Shown here: in pieces, positions 17,289-29,066 of the stretch
How positions within the stretch are numbered: position 1 is the stretch's first letter
Layout of the letters: each line of letters begins with the position of its first letter
NCBI GenBank assembly: GCA_023954715.1
Contig: JAGSHD010000013.1
Location: 80,936 to 144,935 of the forward strand
Source of the DNA: Candidatus Cloacimonadota bacterium
GTDB lineage: Bacteria; Muiribacteriota; UBA6191
DNA length: 64,000 bases
Direction: 5' to 3'
Program-made: the position numbers and the translations under genes
The notes under the pieces: generated by a model
What the model saw: the letters and a program-made list of their open reading frames with translations, nothing else
What the model was told of the DNA's origin: nothing
Database searches by the model: none

Positions 17289-18961
17289 TTTTTAATGTTT
17301 TTATCTAGATCAAGCCAGATATTATGATAATTAAACTCAGACTCGCCAAAAGAGCTCAATTGTATGCCTTGGACAAATTGATGGGCTAAAATGTAGGTTG
17401 TAGGAAAGTACAAGCAAATCCATGGGGAATCTTTCATTAATAGTTTTTGCGCTTGGTCGTAATACTCGTTACGAATTTTAGAGTTATTAGTAAAGCGTGC
17501 ACTTTCAATCAACTTGTCTACCTTAGGATTACAGTACCGTGAAGAGTTATTGTCATTGTCTATGTTATTACAAGTAAAATTATACCTTAGTACATTATCC
17601 GCATCAGCATAATCTAAAATCCAACCCATAGTAAAAAAACTAGCTTCTGCCTTAGATATAGAGCCAAAATGATTGGACCAATTTTGTAAAACCAGTTGAA
17701 TCTCTATACCAATATCAAGTAGGTTAGATTGAACCATTCGCCCGATGCGATTTGTGCTGCCCTTGCGACCTGTAACATAGAGCTTTACCTCAGGAAAGTC
17801 AGATACTAATCCCTTTTCATCAAATGAAAACCCGCAATCAAGTAGGAGTCTTTTAGCTTTTTTAGGATTAAACTCATAAGGGTTATAATCTTTCATGTGT
17901 CCTAAAATACCTGGAGGAAGGGGAGAGTTAGCAGTAAAACCTCGATTGTTAAGTACATATTTAACGATAACATCTTTGTTGATTGCATAATTGAAGGCTT
18001 GCCTCACTCGTACATCATCAAAGGGCTTTTGATTTACATTAAACGCTAAATACTGGATTTGAAGACTTGGTTTCTCAAAAAATGAGTATTCACTAGATTT
18101 AATAGACTCTTTGAGTTCTTTTCTAGGTATAGAGTTGATGTGATGAAGTTTTTTTTCTTGAAAAAGACTGAATTCATTTAAATTGTTTTCTCGGCGAAAC
18201 TGAAAACGAATAGCATCTAAATAAGGTCTACCTTTGAAGTAGTCAAGATTTGCTCTAATAATAAGGTCTTTTTTTGGGTCGAAGGATTGTAGTATGAAAG
18301 GGCCTGTACCAACGGGGTTGGCATGTAGTTGGTTTTTATTTGCAATGATGTCTTCTTGGGCTACTATACTAAGAGCATGGGAGGATAATTCCATCAAAAA
18401 TGAGGGAGAAGGAGCAACCAACTGAATCTCTAAGATATGTTCATCTAAGACTTTAATCCCAGACACTTGCGTTGCTAGGTGATTTTGAAATTCTTTTACT
18501 CCAACGACTCCACTTAGTAAAGTGCTTTTATGAGGGCTATTGGTTTTTGGGTTTAAGACTCGCTCTAGAGAAAACTTAACATCTTGTGCTTTTAGCTCTC
18601 TACCTCTATTTTTGGTGGTATAAGAGTTTGTATTAAAGCTATCACCTAAAACCGTATGAAACCGGATTTTTTCACGAAGATAAAAAGTATAAGTTTTTTG
18701 ATCTTCGGAGATTTCCCATGACTTTACTATATCGGGGCTTGCTGATAAGTCTTGTCCCATACGAAATAATCGAGAGTACAATTGTGCAATAACTTCACTT
18801 GAATCGGAGTCCGTTACAAAAGCAGGATCGAAGGTTTCAGGGAGATTTGTAAGTATTCGTTGATAAGTACCTCCAAACTTGGGTTTTTTATTTGTTTCTC
18901 CTTCAAGACAGTAAGCTTGAATAGATAATAATATAGTTAAAATAATATATGTAAGTTTCAT
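17285..18961 (-). CDS. Peptide-type ABC transporter substrate-binding protein (SBP family 5)
   Basis: Family 5 binding proteins capture oligopeptides or other solutes in the periplasm. This 558-residue protein has a signal peptide (MKLTYIILTILLSIQAYC) and the family start FGGTYQRILTNLPETFDPAF. It continues with SEVIAQLYSRLFRMGQDLSASPDIVKSWEISEDQKTYTFYLREKIRFH (split across residues about 55-100) and VGTGPFILQSF, and later DVRVRQAFNYAINKDVIV, GILGHMKDYNPYEFNPKKAKRLL and MGWILDYADADNVL, all conserved. No permease or ATPase genes are adjacent, so it must use a transporter encoded elsewhere, or it has a different role. It is followed by the RlpA-like gene in the same operon. Confidence 0.92.
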   Translation of the reverse strand: MKLTYIILTILLSIQAYCLEGETNKKPKFGGTYQRILTNLPETFDPAFVTDSDSSEVIAQLYSRLFRMGQDLSASPDIVKSWEISEDQKTYTFYLREKIRFHTVLGDSFNTNSYTTKNRGRELKAQDVKFSLERVLNPKTNSPHKSTLLSGVVGVKEFQNHLATQVSGIKVLDEHILEIQLVAPSPSFLMELSSHALSIVAQEDIIANKNQLHANPVGTGPFILQSFDPKKDLIIRANLDYFKGRPYLDAIRFQFRRENNLNEFSLFQEKKLHHINSIPRKELKESIKSSEYSFFEKPSLQIQYLAFNVNQKPFDDVRVRQAFNYAINKDVIVKYVLNNRGFTANSPLPPGILGHMKDYNPYEFNPKKAKRLLLDCGFSFDEKGLVSDFPEVKLYVTGRKGSTNRIGRMVQSNLLDIGIEIQLVLQNWSNHFGSISKAEASFFTMGWILDYADADNVLRYNFTCNNIDNDNNSSRYCNPKVDKLIESARFTNNSKIRNEYYDQAQKLLMKDSPWICLYFPTTYILAHQFVQGIQLSSFGESEFNYHNIWLDLDKNIKK

Positions 18962-19113
18962 TTGTTTGTGGTCCGTTGATCAAACTAAAGGTTGTAAAAT
19001 AGTATATTTAAACCCTTAGTATACAATTGCCATACCAAAAGAACAAAGGGAAGATTATAGTGAGTAGAACCATAGATTAAGTTGCTAGACATATCCTAAG
19101 GCATAAACTGATA

Positions 19114-21181
<2,068 letters not shown>

Positions 21182-21197
21182 TTTTAAAGTAGGAATC

Positions 21198-22256
21198 ATG
21201 AGCAAGAAACAAGTAGAACACCCAAGAAAATTAATAGATCATTTGGATTTGTTTAATTCAAAAATAGGAGAAGAACTATGTTGGCCCCTAACTGGTATCA
21301 ATAGTGGATACACAGTGATTGATGAGGCTGTAGATACTTTTCGGCCTGGTTTATATATATTTGCTGGTGGGACCGGTACTGGTAAGAGTAGTTTTTTGAA
21401 TAATCTTATGTTTGGCTTTTTATCTCAAAGTAAAAATGTTTGTGGGCTTCACTTTTCTTATGATGTTAACTATTTGGAGCAAGTTGGTAAGTATTTATCA
21501 TTAGCATCTAACTTGCCTTTAGATCAGATAAAAAATCCAGCGAAAATATCAGAAGAAGACTTAGAAAAACGATTTGAAGGAATTGCAAAACTAGAAGAAA
21601 TTCAAAGTAGAATGATTATTTTGGATCAAAACCATAATGTGCAACAAATAGATCAAATTGAAAAAGAAGTAGTGTCATTAAAACAAGAGTTTCCAGATTC
21701 TCCCGTTGTGATAGCCATTGATCCAATTTCTCAGTTGATTGATAGCTCCCATGCTTATGGAGAAGAAAGAGATAGCTACTTTGTTGTGGAGCTGAAAAGA
21801 TTGGCTCGAGTTCATGGTGTAGTAGTTTTAATGGGAGTTGATTTAGATATTGGTGCACGTGAGTTTCGTCCAAAACTGTCTCAATTAGAAAAGAAAGTTG
21901 CTTTGATGTATGGTGCAGAGTTTATCGGATTGTTATATAATGACACCTTAAATAACTTTGATACGCCATTACTAGAGTGGGAATGGGCAACAAAAGATAC
22001 AATGATTCCGATTATAGAGTTAAATATTGTGAAAAATAAATCCTCCTCTTATCTAGGTAGGTTGTTTTATCGTTTTTATGGTTCACAATGTCGCTACAAA
22101 GAATGTGTTAAAGCTGAAAATGAATATTATAATGAAATGATCGAGAACATGGATCATTTTGAAGAAGATCCTAAAAATAGAAAATCAATAAGCACTGGTA
22201 ATAAAGTTTATGTCACACCCAAAAGAACCTTCGAAAAAAAATTCGAAATCGAATAA
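21198..22256 (+). CDS. Stand-alone DnaB-type RecA-fold ATPase
   Basis: The 352-residue protein is a RecA-fold ATPase of the DnaB C-terminal (superfamily 4) kind without the N-terminal DnaB domain. It shows INSGYTVIDEAVDTFRPGLYIFAGGTGTGKSSF with an intact Walker A, then VCGLHFSYDVNYLEQVGKYLSLASNLPL, which is like the DnaB motif 1a region, VVIAIDPISQLID as Walker B, and VELKRLARVHGVVVLMGVDL as motif 3 in place of the Q-containing loop. ELNIVKNKSSSYLGRLFYRF resembles the end of DnaB or Sms/RadA. A replicative helicase role is unlikely because the primase-binding half is absent. The neighbours are ligA and a TPR protein whose start overlaps its last 47 bases. Confidence 0.7.
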   Translation: MSKKQVEHPRKLIDHLDLFNSKIGEELCWPLTGINSGYTVIDEAVDTFRPGLYIFAGGTGTGKSSFLNNLMFGFLSQSKNVCGLHFSYDVNYLEQVGKYLSLASNLPLDQIKNPAKISEEDLEKRFEGIAKLEEIQSRMIILDQNHNVQQIDQIEKEVVSLKQEFPDSPVVIAIDPISQLIDSSHAYGEERDSYFVVELKRLARVHGVVVLMGVDLDIGAREFRPKLSQLEKKVALMYGAEFIGLLYNDTLNNFDTPLLEWEWATKDTMIPIIELNIVKNKSSSYLGRLFYRFYGSQCRYKECVKAENEYYNEMIENMDHFEEDPKNRKSISTGNKVYVTPKRTFEKKFEIE

Positions 22257-24150
22257 ACCTCAAAAAATAATTAGAATTGATATTAAAACTCAATTCAAAG
22301 AAGCGCTAGAGTTTCACCAACAAGGAAATTACGAAGAAGCTCTATTGGCTTATCAGTTAATTCTGTCTGAAATGCCAAACCATAAAGCTGCCTTAATGAA
22401 TCTTGGGGTGGTGCATTATGTTTGTGCTAATTATGACTCAGCTCGCGAATGTTTCGAGTCTATCCTTAAAGAAGAAGAAAAAGAGATTGATGCTCTTTAC
22501 AATTTAGGTCGAGTTTTACAGGCTCAAAAGGAGTACTCTAAAAGTTTAGAATACCTTGAAAAGTCTTATGAGATAAATCCTGATGACCCTATGATTCAAA
22601 AAACTCTAGGTATTGGTTTTGGCAAACTAGGTTTTGACAAAGAAGCTGTAGATATGTTGTCAAGTTATCTTGATACATACCCAAATGACTGTAGCGTTTT
22701 ATTAGCATTGAGTAAATCTTATATGAGCTTAGGGGAGTTTGTTGACGCAGGCTTTGTGCTAAACAGATTGTTAAGTATTGATGATCAAGAGCAAGCTGCC
22801 TATGAGCTTTTATCCGAGTGCTATTATCATCAATCTAAGATCGAGACCTCAATCGATGTATTGCGAAAACTATTAGTTCTACGAAAAAATGATTCTGGAA
22901 TTTATAGAAAATTGGCAATGTACTACGGGCAAATTAAAGATTACTCTGAAGCAAGGCAATGTTACTGGAAAGCTTATTCAATTGAGTCTAAGGGATTGAA
23001 AATTCAGGATGAAGGAATGTCTGGTTTTAACGCAGACATTGATCGATTGACTTTTCAAAGTTCAGTTTTAGCTATTACTGAAAAATACTCTCTGCAAAAT
23101 AATTGGAAGGGTGCATTAAGAGAGTTTTCTCACCTGTCTAAAAAGTATCCAGACTCTATTATTCTTTTACAAGAAATAGCTTATTTATATCAATGTGTTG
23201 GTGAGTTCAGAAGAGCCGGTGGATACTACGAGCGAATTCTTGAAATGGATGAAGATAATTTAGAAGCATTATTGCAATTGATAAGAATTAGTATTGAAGT
23301 AAAGGACTACTCTTACGGTAAATTAAAGGCTGAAAAAGCCCTTAGTAAATACTCTGAAGTATTAGAGGTATATGAACTCGTCGGACTATTTTTGGTTTCT
23401 TTTGAAAGATACGAAGAGGGCTTGTCTTACTTTGAACATTGCAAAGAAAATAAATTTGATAGCTGTGGAGTCATGCTTGGCTCATCTGAGTGTTATATTG
23501 GGATAGAAGAGTTTGAAAAAGCTGTTGATTTATTAAAGTCGGCGGTTCGAATATTTCCGGATCAAGTAGACTTAAAGTTAAACTTGGCTAAATCATATCT
23601 AGGACTAGAAGAAATAAAAAAAGCACAAGAGGTTTTAGTTGAGTCTCGTTTGGCTTTTCCTGACAATCTACAAGTATTGTCATTATCTGCAAGGGCAGCT
23701 GTTAAAGCTAGAAACCTAAAGAAGGCCGCTGAATATTGGGTGAAAATGTCTAGTTTAGCCCCTTTAAACAAAGAAGACTATGTCCCATTTATTAAGAGTC
23801 TGATTTTTTCAAGACAAGGGTCTTTAGCAGCCAAACACTTAAAGAGTTTTACTCGCTTTAAGCATAAGAGTTTTGAGAGTGTGTACTTAGAAGCACTTAT
23901 TTTTATTATTCAAAAAAATCGATTTCGTTTTGGTATTCCATGGCAAGAGCTTTGGAGTTTAGATGCTGAGCAAATGATTAAAAACTCTTATGAGATGAAA
24001 GCAATTTTAAGTGAAGAAGATATCGAGTTTATGATTCAGTTGCAGCCAGAAACACATCGTTTGTTTTCAAAAAAGCCTGAGATCAGAAAAGCAATAGAAG
24101 AGTGTTTTCAGATTTTGATTCAGCCAAGTTCATTAGAGCTAGTAAAGTAG
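22210..24150 (+). CDS. TPR-repeat protein, cytoplasmic
   Basis: A 646-residue protein made of about 12 to 14 tetratricopeptide repeats from residue 25 on, for example AALMNLGVVHYVCANYDSARECFESIL and ALYNLGRVLQAQKEYSKSLEYLEKSY. No signal peptide or membrane helix is present; the N-terminus is basic (KEPSKKNSKSNKPQK). The start overlaps the DnaB-like gene by 47 bases and lacks a good ribosome site, so it is probably translationally coupled. TPR arrays act as protein-binding scaffolds; the likely partner is the ATPase encoded just upstream, which is an inference from the overlap only. Confidence 0.8.
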   Translation: MSHPKEPSKKNSKSNKPQKIIRIDIKTQFKEALEFHQQGNYEEALLAYQLILSEMPNHKAALMNLGVVHYVCANYDSARECFESILKEEEKEIDALYNLGRVLQAQKEYSKSLEYLEKSYEINPDDPMIQKTLGIGFGKLGFDKEAVDMLSSYLDTYPNDCSVLLALSKSYMSLGEFVDAGFVLNRLLSIDDQEQAAYELLSECYYHQSKIETSIDVLRKLLVLRKNDSGIYRKLAMYYGQIKDYSEARQCYWKAYSIESKGLKIQDEGMSGFNADIDRLTFQSSVLAITEKYSLQNNWKGALREFSHLSKKYPDSIILLQEIAYLYQCVGEFRRAGGYYERILEMDEDNLEALLQLIRISIEVKDYSYGKLKAEKALSKYSEVLEVYELVGLFLVSFERYEEGLSYFEHCKENKFDSCGVMLGSSECYIGIEEFEKAVDLLKSAVRIFPDQVDLKLNLAKSYLGLEEIKKAQEVLVESRLAFPDNLQVLSLSARAAVKARNLKKAAEYWVKMSSLAPLNKEDYVPFIKSLIFSRQGSLAAKHLKSFTRFKHKSFESVYLEALIFIIQKNRFRFGIPWQELWSLDAEQMIKNSYEMKAILSEEDIEFMIQLQPETHRLFSKKPEIRKAIEECFQILIQPSSLELVK

Positions 24151-24274
24151 ACTCAGTAATTGAGTTAGTTGAACTCTTTAAATTGGACTCCATTTACTTT
24201 TTAAGAAGCTTTGTTTATTATCTCGATTGATGGATTAATCCAAATCCTTTAAGACAACTTTGGCGAGACTAAAA

Positions 24275-26029
24275 ATGCAAAAAAAAGAAAGTTTAGTAGA
24301 TTTTTTAAGAGAGTTATTTGTTTTTAGCTCCTCGTATATTCATCTATATTTCTTCGCATTTATTTTTTTAGCATTGTCCAATTTCTTTTCGGCTAAAATC
24401 CCAAATAGCGTTCAAAGTGCTATTGACTCTACTGCTAATGCTGGTGCTTCAGATAAAATTATATGGTTTGCTGGCATGATCATAGCTTGTGCTGGCGTAC
24501 AGTTTATATTTCGAGTTTTAGCTCGAATACTAGTATACAGAGCCTGCCGAGAACAAGAGCATAGCTTACGAGACAAACTAATGGAAAAGGTCTGTAGTTT
24601 CTCAATAAAAACTTTGTCGCAAAAGTCTATTGGAGATTATGTGACCAATATGTCTGAGGATACGACTCAAGTTAGGATTTTTGTTGGCTTTGGTTTTGTT
24701 CAGTTGGCTAATATTATTATGGTGTATGTGTTTTGCTTACCATATATGATAGCAATCTCTCCTAAGCTAACCATGTATGCGATTATCCCTTACCCATTAT
24801 TGTTAATTTATATTGCTGTACTTAATCACAAACTATATTATCTGAATTTAGATATGAAAGCCAAATTGGCTCAAGTAACAGATTTTGTTTCGCAATCTGT
24901 GTACGGCATATATGTGATTAAATCTTTTCATGCTATGACTTCTTTTTCACAAAAGTTTGATGCAGAAAGTGATGAGCTTTTTACTAAGCAATGGAGAGCA
25001 ACTTTATACAACTTGATTTTGATGCCAGGCTTAATCCTAATCTCTAGTTTTGGAGAGTGGATAGTTATTTATTTAGGTGTACCTATGATTAACGCAGGTG
25101 AGATCAGTCAGGGTCAATTTATAGCCTATCATGGATATATCTCTATCTTGATTTTTTCTTCAGTAGCTGTTGGTTTTGGAGTTTCTACTTTTAACCGTGG
25201 ATTTACTTCTTGGATTCGATTGCGTGAGATTTATACTTTAGAGTCTGAACCTGAAAAATCAGATGCTTTGGTAGAGTCTCCCAATAAACTAGAGGTGAGT
25301 AGGCTAAAATTTACTCACTATATTCATGATAAAGAGTCCTTTTCTTTGGATATCGAAAGTCTAAATTTAGATTTAAATAAATCGATTGGTATATTTGGTC
25401 CGATTGGATCAGGAAAAAGTACTTTCATTAAATTGTTGGCTGGGATTTATCAGGCCAAAGAGGGTGATTTTCAATTCGACGATCAACTAATCTCATCAAA
25501 GCACTATGCTGATTTACGAAAGTTTATCTCGTATGTGCCTCAAAATGTATTTTTGTTTTCTAAATCTATAGAAGATAATATTAGTTTTTTTGAAGATTTT
25601 ACTCAAGATCAGATTAAAGATGCCCTAACTTTTGCAGATTTATTTTCTGATGTTGAAAAGTTTGAAAATGGTACTGAAACCATTGTGGGAGAGCGTGGTG
25701 TGCGTTTATCCTTAGGTCAAAAACAAAGGCTAACTTTAGCTCGATCTCACTTTCACCCAAAAGATGTGCTTTTGATTGATGATTGTTTTTCAGCCTTAGA
25801 TACAGTAACTGAAGAAACAATCCTACAATCATTGATACAATCAGATATTTATAAAACTTTGTTTTTGTGTAGTCATCGAATCTCTACTCTAAAACATTGT
25901 GAGCAAATTTTAGTGTTTGATAAAGGAGAGATTACTCATAAAGGTAGTCACGATCAATTACTAAAAACTTGCCCTTATTATCAAGAGATTTGGAGTATAC
26001 AACAAATGTTTGAGGAGGTTTCCTCATGA
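24275..26029 (+). CDS. ABC exporter half-transporter A (degenerate ATP site)
   Basis: A 584-residue half-transporter with six membrane helices (residues about 20-300) and a C-terminal nucleotide-binding domain. Walker A is GPIGSGKST (K381), the signature is LSLGQKQ and Walker B is VLLIDDCFSALD, with Asp where the catalytic Glu should stand; the H-loop is CSHR. This pattern is typical for the non-catalytic-site subunit of heterodimeric exporters such as TM287/288 or BmrCD. The ATG at 24275 is preferred over an upstream TTG, though both have poor ribosome sites (GGCGAG upstream of the ATG). The stop overlaps the next gene (ATGA). The substrate is unknown. Confidence 0.9.
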   Translation: MQKKESLVDFLRELFVFSSSYIHLYFFAFIFLALSNFFSAKIPNSVQSAIDSTANAGASDKIIWFAGMIIACAGVQFIFRVLARILVYRACREQEHSLRDKLMEKVCSFSIKTLSQKSIGDYVTNMSEDTTQVRIFVGFGFVQLANIIMVYVFCLPYMIAISPKLTMYAIIPYPLLLIYIAVLNHKLYYLNLDMKAKLAQVTDFVSQSVYGIYVIKSFHAMTSFSQKFDAESDELFTKQWRATLYNLILMPGLILISSFGEWIVIYLGVPMINAGEISQGQFIAYHGYISILIFSSVAVGFGVSTFNRGFTSWIRLREIYTLESEPEKSDALVESPNKLEVSRLKFTHYIHDKESFSLDIESLNLDLNKSIGIFGPIGSGKSTFIKLLAGIYQAKEGDFQFDDQLISSKHYADLRKFISYVPQNVFLFSKSIEDNISFFEDFTQDQIKDALTFADLFSDVEKFENGTETIVGERGVRLSLGQKQRLTLARSHFHPKDVLLIDDCFSALDTVTEETILQSLIQSDIYKTLFLCSHRISTLKHCEQILVFDKGEITHKGSHDQLLKTCPYYQEIWSIQQMFEEVSS

Positions 26030-27732
26030 AAAAGTTTTTAATGCAAGAAGCCTATGTTTTTCGTTATTGGTTATTGGCTTCATTTTTGTTGATCCCTATT
26101 GTTCAAGGGATACGTATTGTTCAACCTTGGCTTTTTAAATTAATCATAGATGTTGGTGAAGGCACTAGTTATGGTTTAAATTTATTGCAATTAACTTTTG
26201 TATTACTAGCTTTTATTTTTGTAAATCATATCTTTCAATATTTACAAGGCTATATAACGGCTTTTGCTGGTGCAAGAATTGTCTTATCCATTAGAAAAAA
26301 GCTTTATAAACATTTATTACAATTACCTTATGGAACTTTTTCTCGATTAAAGTCAGGTCAAATCATTGTACGTCTTAGCTCGGATGTGGAGTCAGTGGGT
26401 AACGCTCTTTCTGGAGTTTTAGTTCGTACACTCTCTGATATTTTGGCGATCGTCTCTATTTTAGTCGTTTTACTTACGATCAATGTACGATTAGCTATGT
26501 ATATCGTAATTGGTATACCTTGTTTGATTTATATTACAGGTTTTATTGGTGGAAAAATCCGAAAAGGGATGACAGTAACGAAAAAGATCCTTTCTGAAAT
26601 GACTAGCTTTTTTTCAGAAACAATCCAGGGTTTTGAGATCATTAAAAGTTTTGAAAAAGAAAAGGATACTCATGCCTCTTTTCATAAATTATCAAGAAAC
26701 TTCACAAACGAATTTCATAGATTAAATTTTTTCGAACCAACATATTATTCTTTTGTGGAGTTTTTCACTTCTTTTTTATTAGCCTGTTTGATTTTTGATG
26801 GCGGAAACCAAATATTAGAAAATACCTTGCAGTTTGGGGAGCTTGTAGCAGTTATAACTTATGTTCAACGAATTATGCATCCTATTCGTCATCTATCCGG
26901 TATGTTACACCAAGTCCTAAATGCTTATACGTCTATGCAGCGGATTTACTCTATTCTTGAAGAAAACACAGAGAGAGATGTTATTTCTGATCATGAGCAA
27001 GCCATTGAAAAGTACTCTATTGAGTTTAAAGATGTGGAGTTTTCTTATGGTGAAGAGATGATCCTAAAGGGAGTCAACTTTACTATCGAAGAAGGGCAAA
27101 AAGTTGCCATCGTTGGTAGAACAGGGGCCGGAAAGTCAACCATTATAAAGTTGATCAATCGATTTTATTTAATTAACAAAGGTGAGATTTTGATTGGTGG
27201 AGTAAACATAGATAATGTTTCAAGACACTCGTTACGATCATCCATTGGTCTTGTTTTACAAGATGTATTTTTATATGCAGGATCTATTTTAGATAATTTA
27301 AGTTTATATGATGAGTCTAGGATACAAAAAGCCAAAGATTTTTGTAACAAACTTTTAGATAGAGATTTATTTAGTGAGCAAATCATATCAAAAGATGTGG
27401 GGCAAAGTGGGGATAACTTCTCTATTGGAGAAAAGCAATTAGTAGCCTTTGGTAGAGTTTTTATTAAAGATGCAGAGATCTTTTTATTAGATGAAGCCAC
27501 TTCAAATATTGATGTAAAAACAGAAAGCTTTCTTGAAGAGGAATTACATCACTTTATAGCAGATAAAACAGCAATCATTATTGCTCATCGTTTGTCGACC
27601 ATTAGAAATGTAGATAAAATTATCGTGATGAAAGATGGACGAGTTGTAGAGACTGGCCAGTATCAAGAGTTGATTGATAAAAAAGGCGAGTTTTTTGAAT
27701 ATTTTAAACATCAGTATAAAGATATGTTGTAA
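26026..27732 (+). CDS. ABC exporter half-transporter B (catalytic)
   Basis: The partner of the gene before it: 568 residues, six membrane helices, then an ATPase domain with Walker A GRTGAGKST, signature FSIGEKQ, Walker B IFLLDEATSNID with the catalytic Glu, and H-loop IIIAHRLST. With subunit A it would form one good and one degenerate ATP site. Heterodimeric exporters of this type move lipids, drugs or peptides outward. The 4-bp overlap shows tight coupling. About 70 bases downstream lie the genes for two exported proteins (VWA and hendecad repeat) on the same strand, which may belong to the same unit since no terminator separates them. Confidence 0.92.
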   Translation: MKKFLMQEAYVFRYWLLASFLLIPIVQGIRIVQPWLFKLIIDVGEGTSYGLNLLQLTFVLLAFIFVNHIFQYLQGYITAFAGARIVLSIRKKLYKHLLQLPYGTFSRLKSGQIIVRLSSDVESVGNALSGVLVRTLSDILAIVSILVVLLTINVRLAMYIVIGIPCLIYITGFIGGKIRKGMTVTKKILSEMTSFFSETIQGFEIIKSFEKEKDTHASFHKLSRNFTNEFHRLNFFEPTYYSFVEFFTSFLLACLIFDGGNQILENTLQFGELVAVITYVQRIMHPIRHLSGMLHQVLNAYTSMQRIYSILEENTERDVISDHEQAIEKYSIEFKDVEFSYGEEMILKGVNFTIEEGQKVAIVGRTGAGKSTIIKLINRFYLINKGEILIGGVNIDNVSRHSLRSSIGLVLQDVFLYAGSILDNLSLYDESRIQKAKDFCNKLLDRDLFSEQIISKDVGQSGDNFSIGEKQLVAFGRVFIKDAEIFLLDEATSNIDVKTESFLEEELHHFIADKTAIIIAHRLSTIRNVDKIIVMKDGRVVETGQYQELIDKKGEFFEYFKHQYKDML

Positions 27733-27803
27733 AGCTTTAAAATAACTATATTCAGTTATTAAAATATGTTTCAAAATTTTTTGAGCTAATATACAATAGA
27801 GCT

Positions 27804-29066
27804 ATGATCACTTTATTTTTGTTTTTATTGATTGGGGTTTCTTGGGGACAAGAGACAAAAGTATTTTTAGAACCTCTTAATATTAGTAATTTTCCTCTAA
27901 TCTCTGTTCAAAGTACTTTAAGCATAAGTACAGTTTTAACCACCAAAAAAATTCGTCGAAACTTTGAACTATATGAAGACTTACATAAAATAAAAGATTA
28001 TGAGATTGAATTTGTAAAAGAAGCTAAAAAAATTGCTTTGATTATAGATACTTCTGGCTCTGTTAAAGATTTTATGGGTGAAATCAAATCAGGGGTACAA
28101 ACTTTTATTGAAGGTATGGATAGTAAAGACGAAGCCTTGTTAGTTTCTTTTTCTGGAAATGTTAGGTTAAAGCAAGATTTAACCACTAAGAAGTCTTTAC
28201 TTACTAAAGCGGTTGATAGTTTACAGGCAAAGGGTGGAACTCGCTTATATGATGGGCTCTATGGGGCCTTAGGCAAGTTACCTTATGATAACTCCATAGC
28301 AATTTTGTTTACAGATGGTAAAGATCAGTTTCACCCAGATGATAATAAACCATATAGTAAAAACTCTCTAAATAGTGCGATTGCTCGGTCTAGGCAAAAG
28401 CAAGCTCCAGTCTTTGTGATTGGGATTGGGGATGGTACGGACGAAACAATACTGTCCAATATTGCCCAATCTACCGGTGGGCAATATTTTAAAGTAAATG
28501 GAGCAAGAGCATTATCTAAAATCTACTCTCAGATATCCATGTTGTTGAGGGCTCGAGTAAAAATTAGATATGAGTCTCCTAACAAAAACTATGATGGAAA
28601 GTTACGTAGAGTTACCTTTAAAGAAGTAAAAACTAAGGTTCAGCATCAAAGGGTATATGCATTGGGAGAGGTTGACAGTAGTTTTTCACAGTATAGATCG
28701 GATTGGTTTGATCAAGATGCTTTGATGGATGTTTCTAGCTTAAACTTTAGTAAAAAAATGGATCTTTCTTACTCAGTAAACACACAATTGCTTGTAGAGG
28801 GTGGTAAACCTAGTTTAAAGCCAGGAGCTTTATCAATTGTAGGTCCTAGTAGTAGTGTGGACCTTTCCAACCCATTCAAGCCAAAAATAGTAGTAGATCC
28901 CGGATCAGTAAATTTTAAAGCTCCAGAGTTAAATGTGAGTCCCCTCAAAATAGATTCATCTGTTGATCTTGATACTTCTATAGGCGGCTCATGGGGTATG
29001 CAAGACGACGATGATGAAGAAGATAATGACAATGATGATGAAATGGATTGGAGTGATGATGATTAA
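27804..29066 (+). CDS. Secreted von Willebrand A domain protein with acidic tail
   Basis: The signal peptide is MITLFLFLLIGVSWG. A VWA domain spans residues about 75-250. It has a MIDAS site DTSGS (D82, S84, S86), the third metal ligand in AKGGTRLYDGLYGAL, and the last strand motif AILFTDGKDQ followed by PVFVIGIGDG. The layout resembles the VWFA-related (TIGR03436-like) secreted proteins. The C-terminal 160 residues are low in complexity, and the last 20 are nearly all Asp, Glu and Asn. The stop overlaps the start of the next gene by eight bases, so both products are probably made in fixed ratio. Metal-dependent adhesion or protein binding outside the inner membrane is likely. Confidence 0.85.
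   Translation: MITLFLFLLIGVSWGQETKVFLEPLNISNFPLISVQSTLSISTVLTTKKIRRNFELYEDLHKIKDYEIEFVKEAKKIALIIDTSGSVKDFMGEIKSGVQTFIEGMDSKDEALLVSFSGNVRLKQDLTTKKSLLTKAVDSLQAKGGTRLYDGLYGALGKLPYDNSIAILFTDGKDQFHPDDNKPYSKNSLNSAIARSRQKQAPVFVIGIGDGTDETILSNIAQSTGGQYFKVNGARALSKIYSQISMLLRARVKIRYESPNKNYDGKLRRVTFKEVKTKVQHQRVYALGEVDSSFSQYRSDWFDQDALMDVSSLNFSKKMDLSYSVNTQLLVEGGKPSLKPGALSIVGPSSSVDLSNPFKPKIVVDPGSVNFKAPELNVSPLKIDSSVDLDTSIGGSWGMQDDDDEEDNDNDDEMDWSDDD

Noticed and set aside
27733..27803. AATAACT/AGTTATT inverted repeat between exporter and VWA gene
   Set aside because: Only 7 bp, no T-run, AT-only; too weak to call a terminator.
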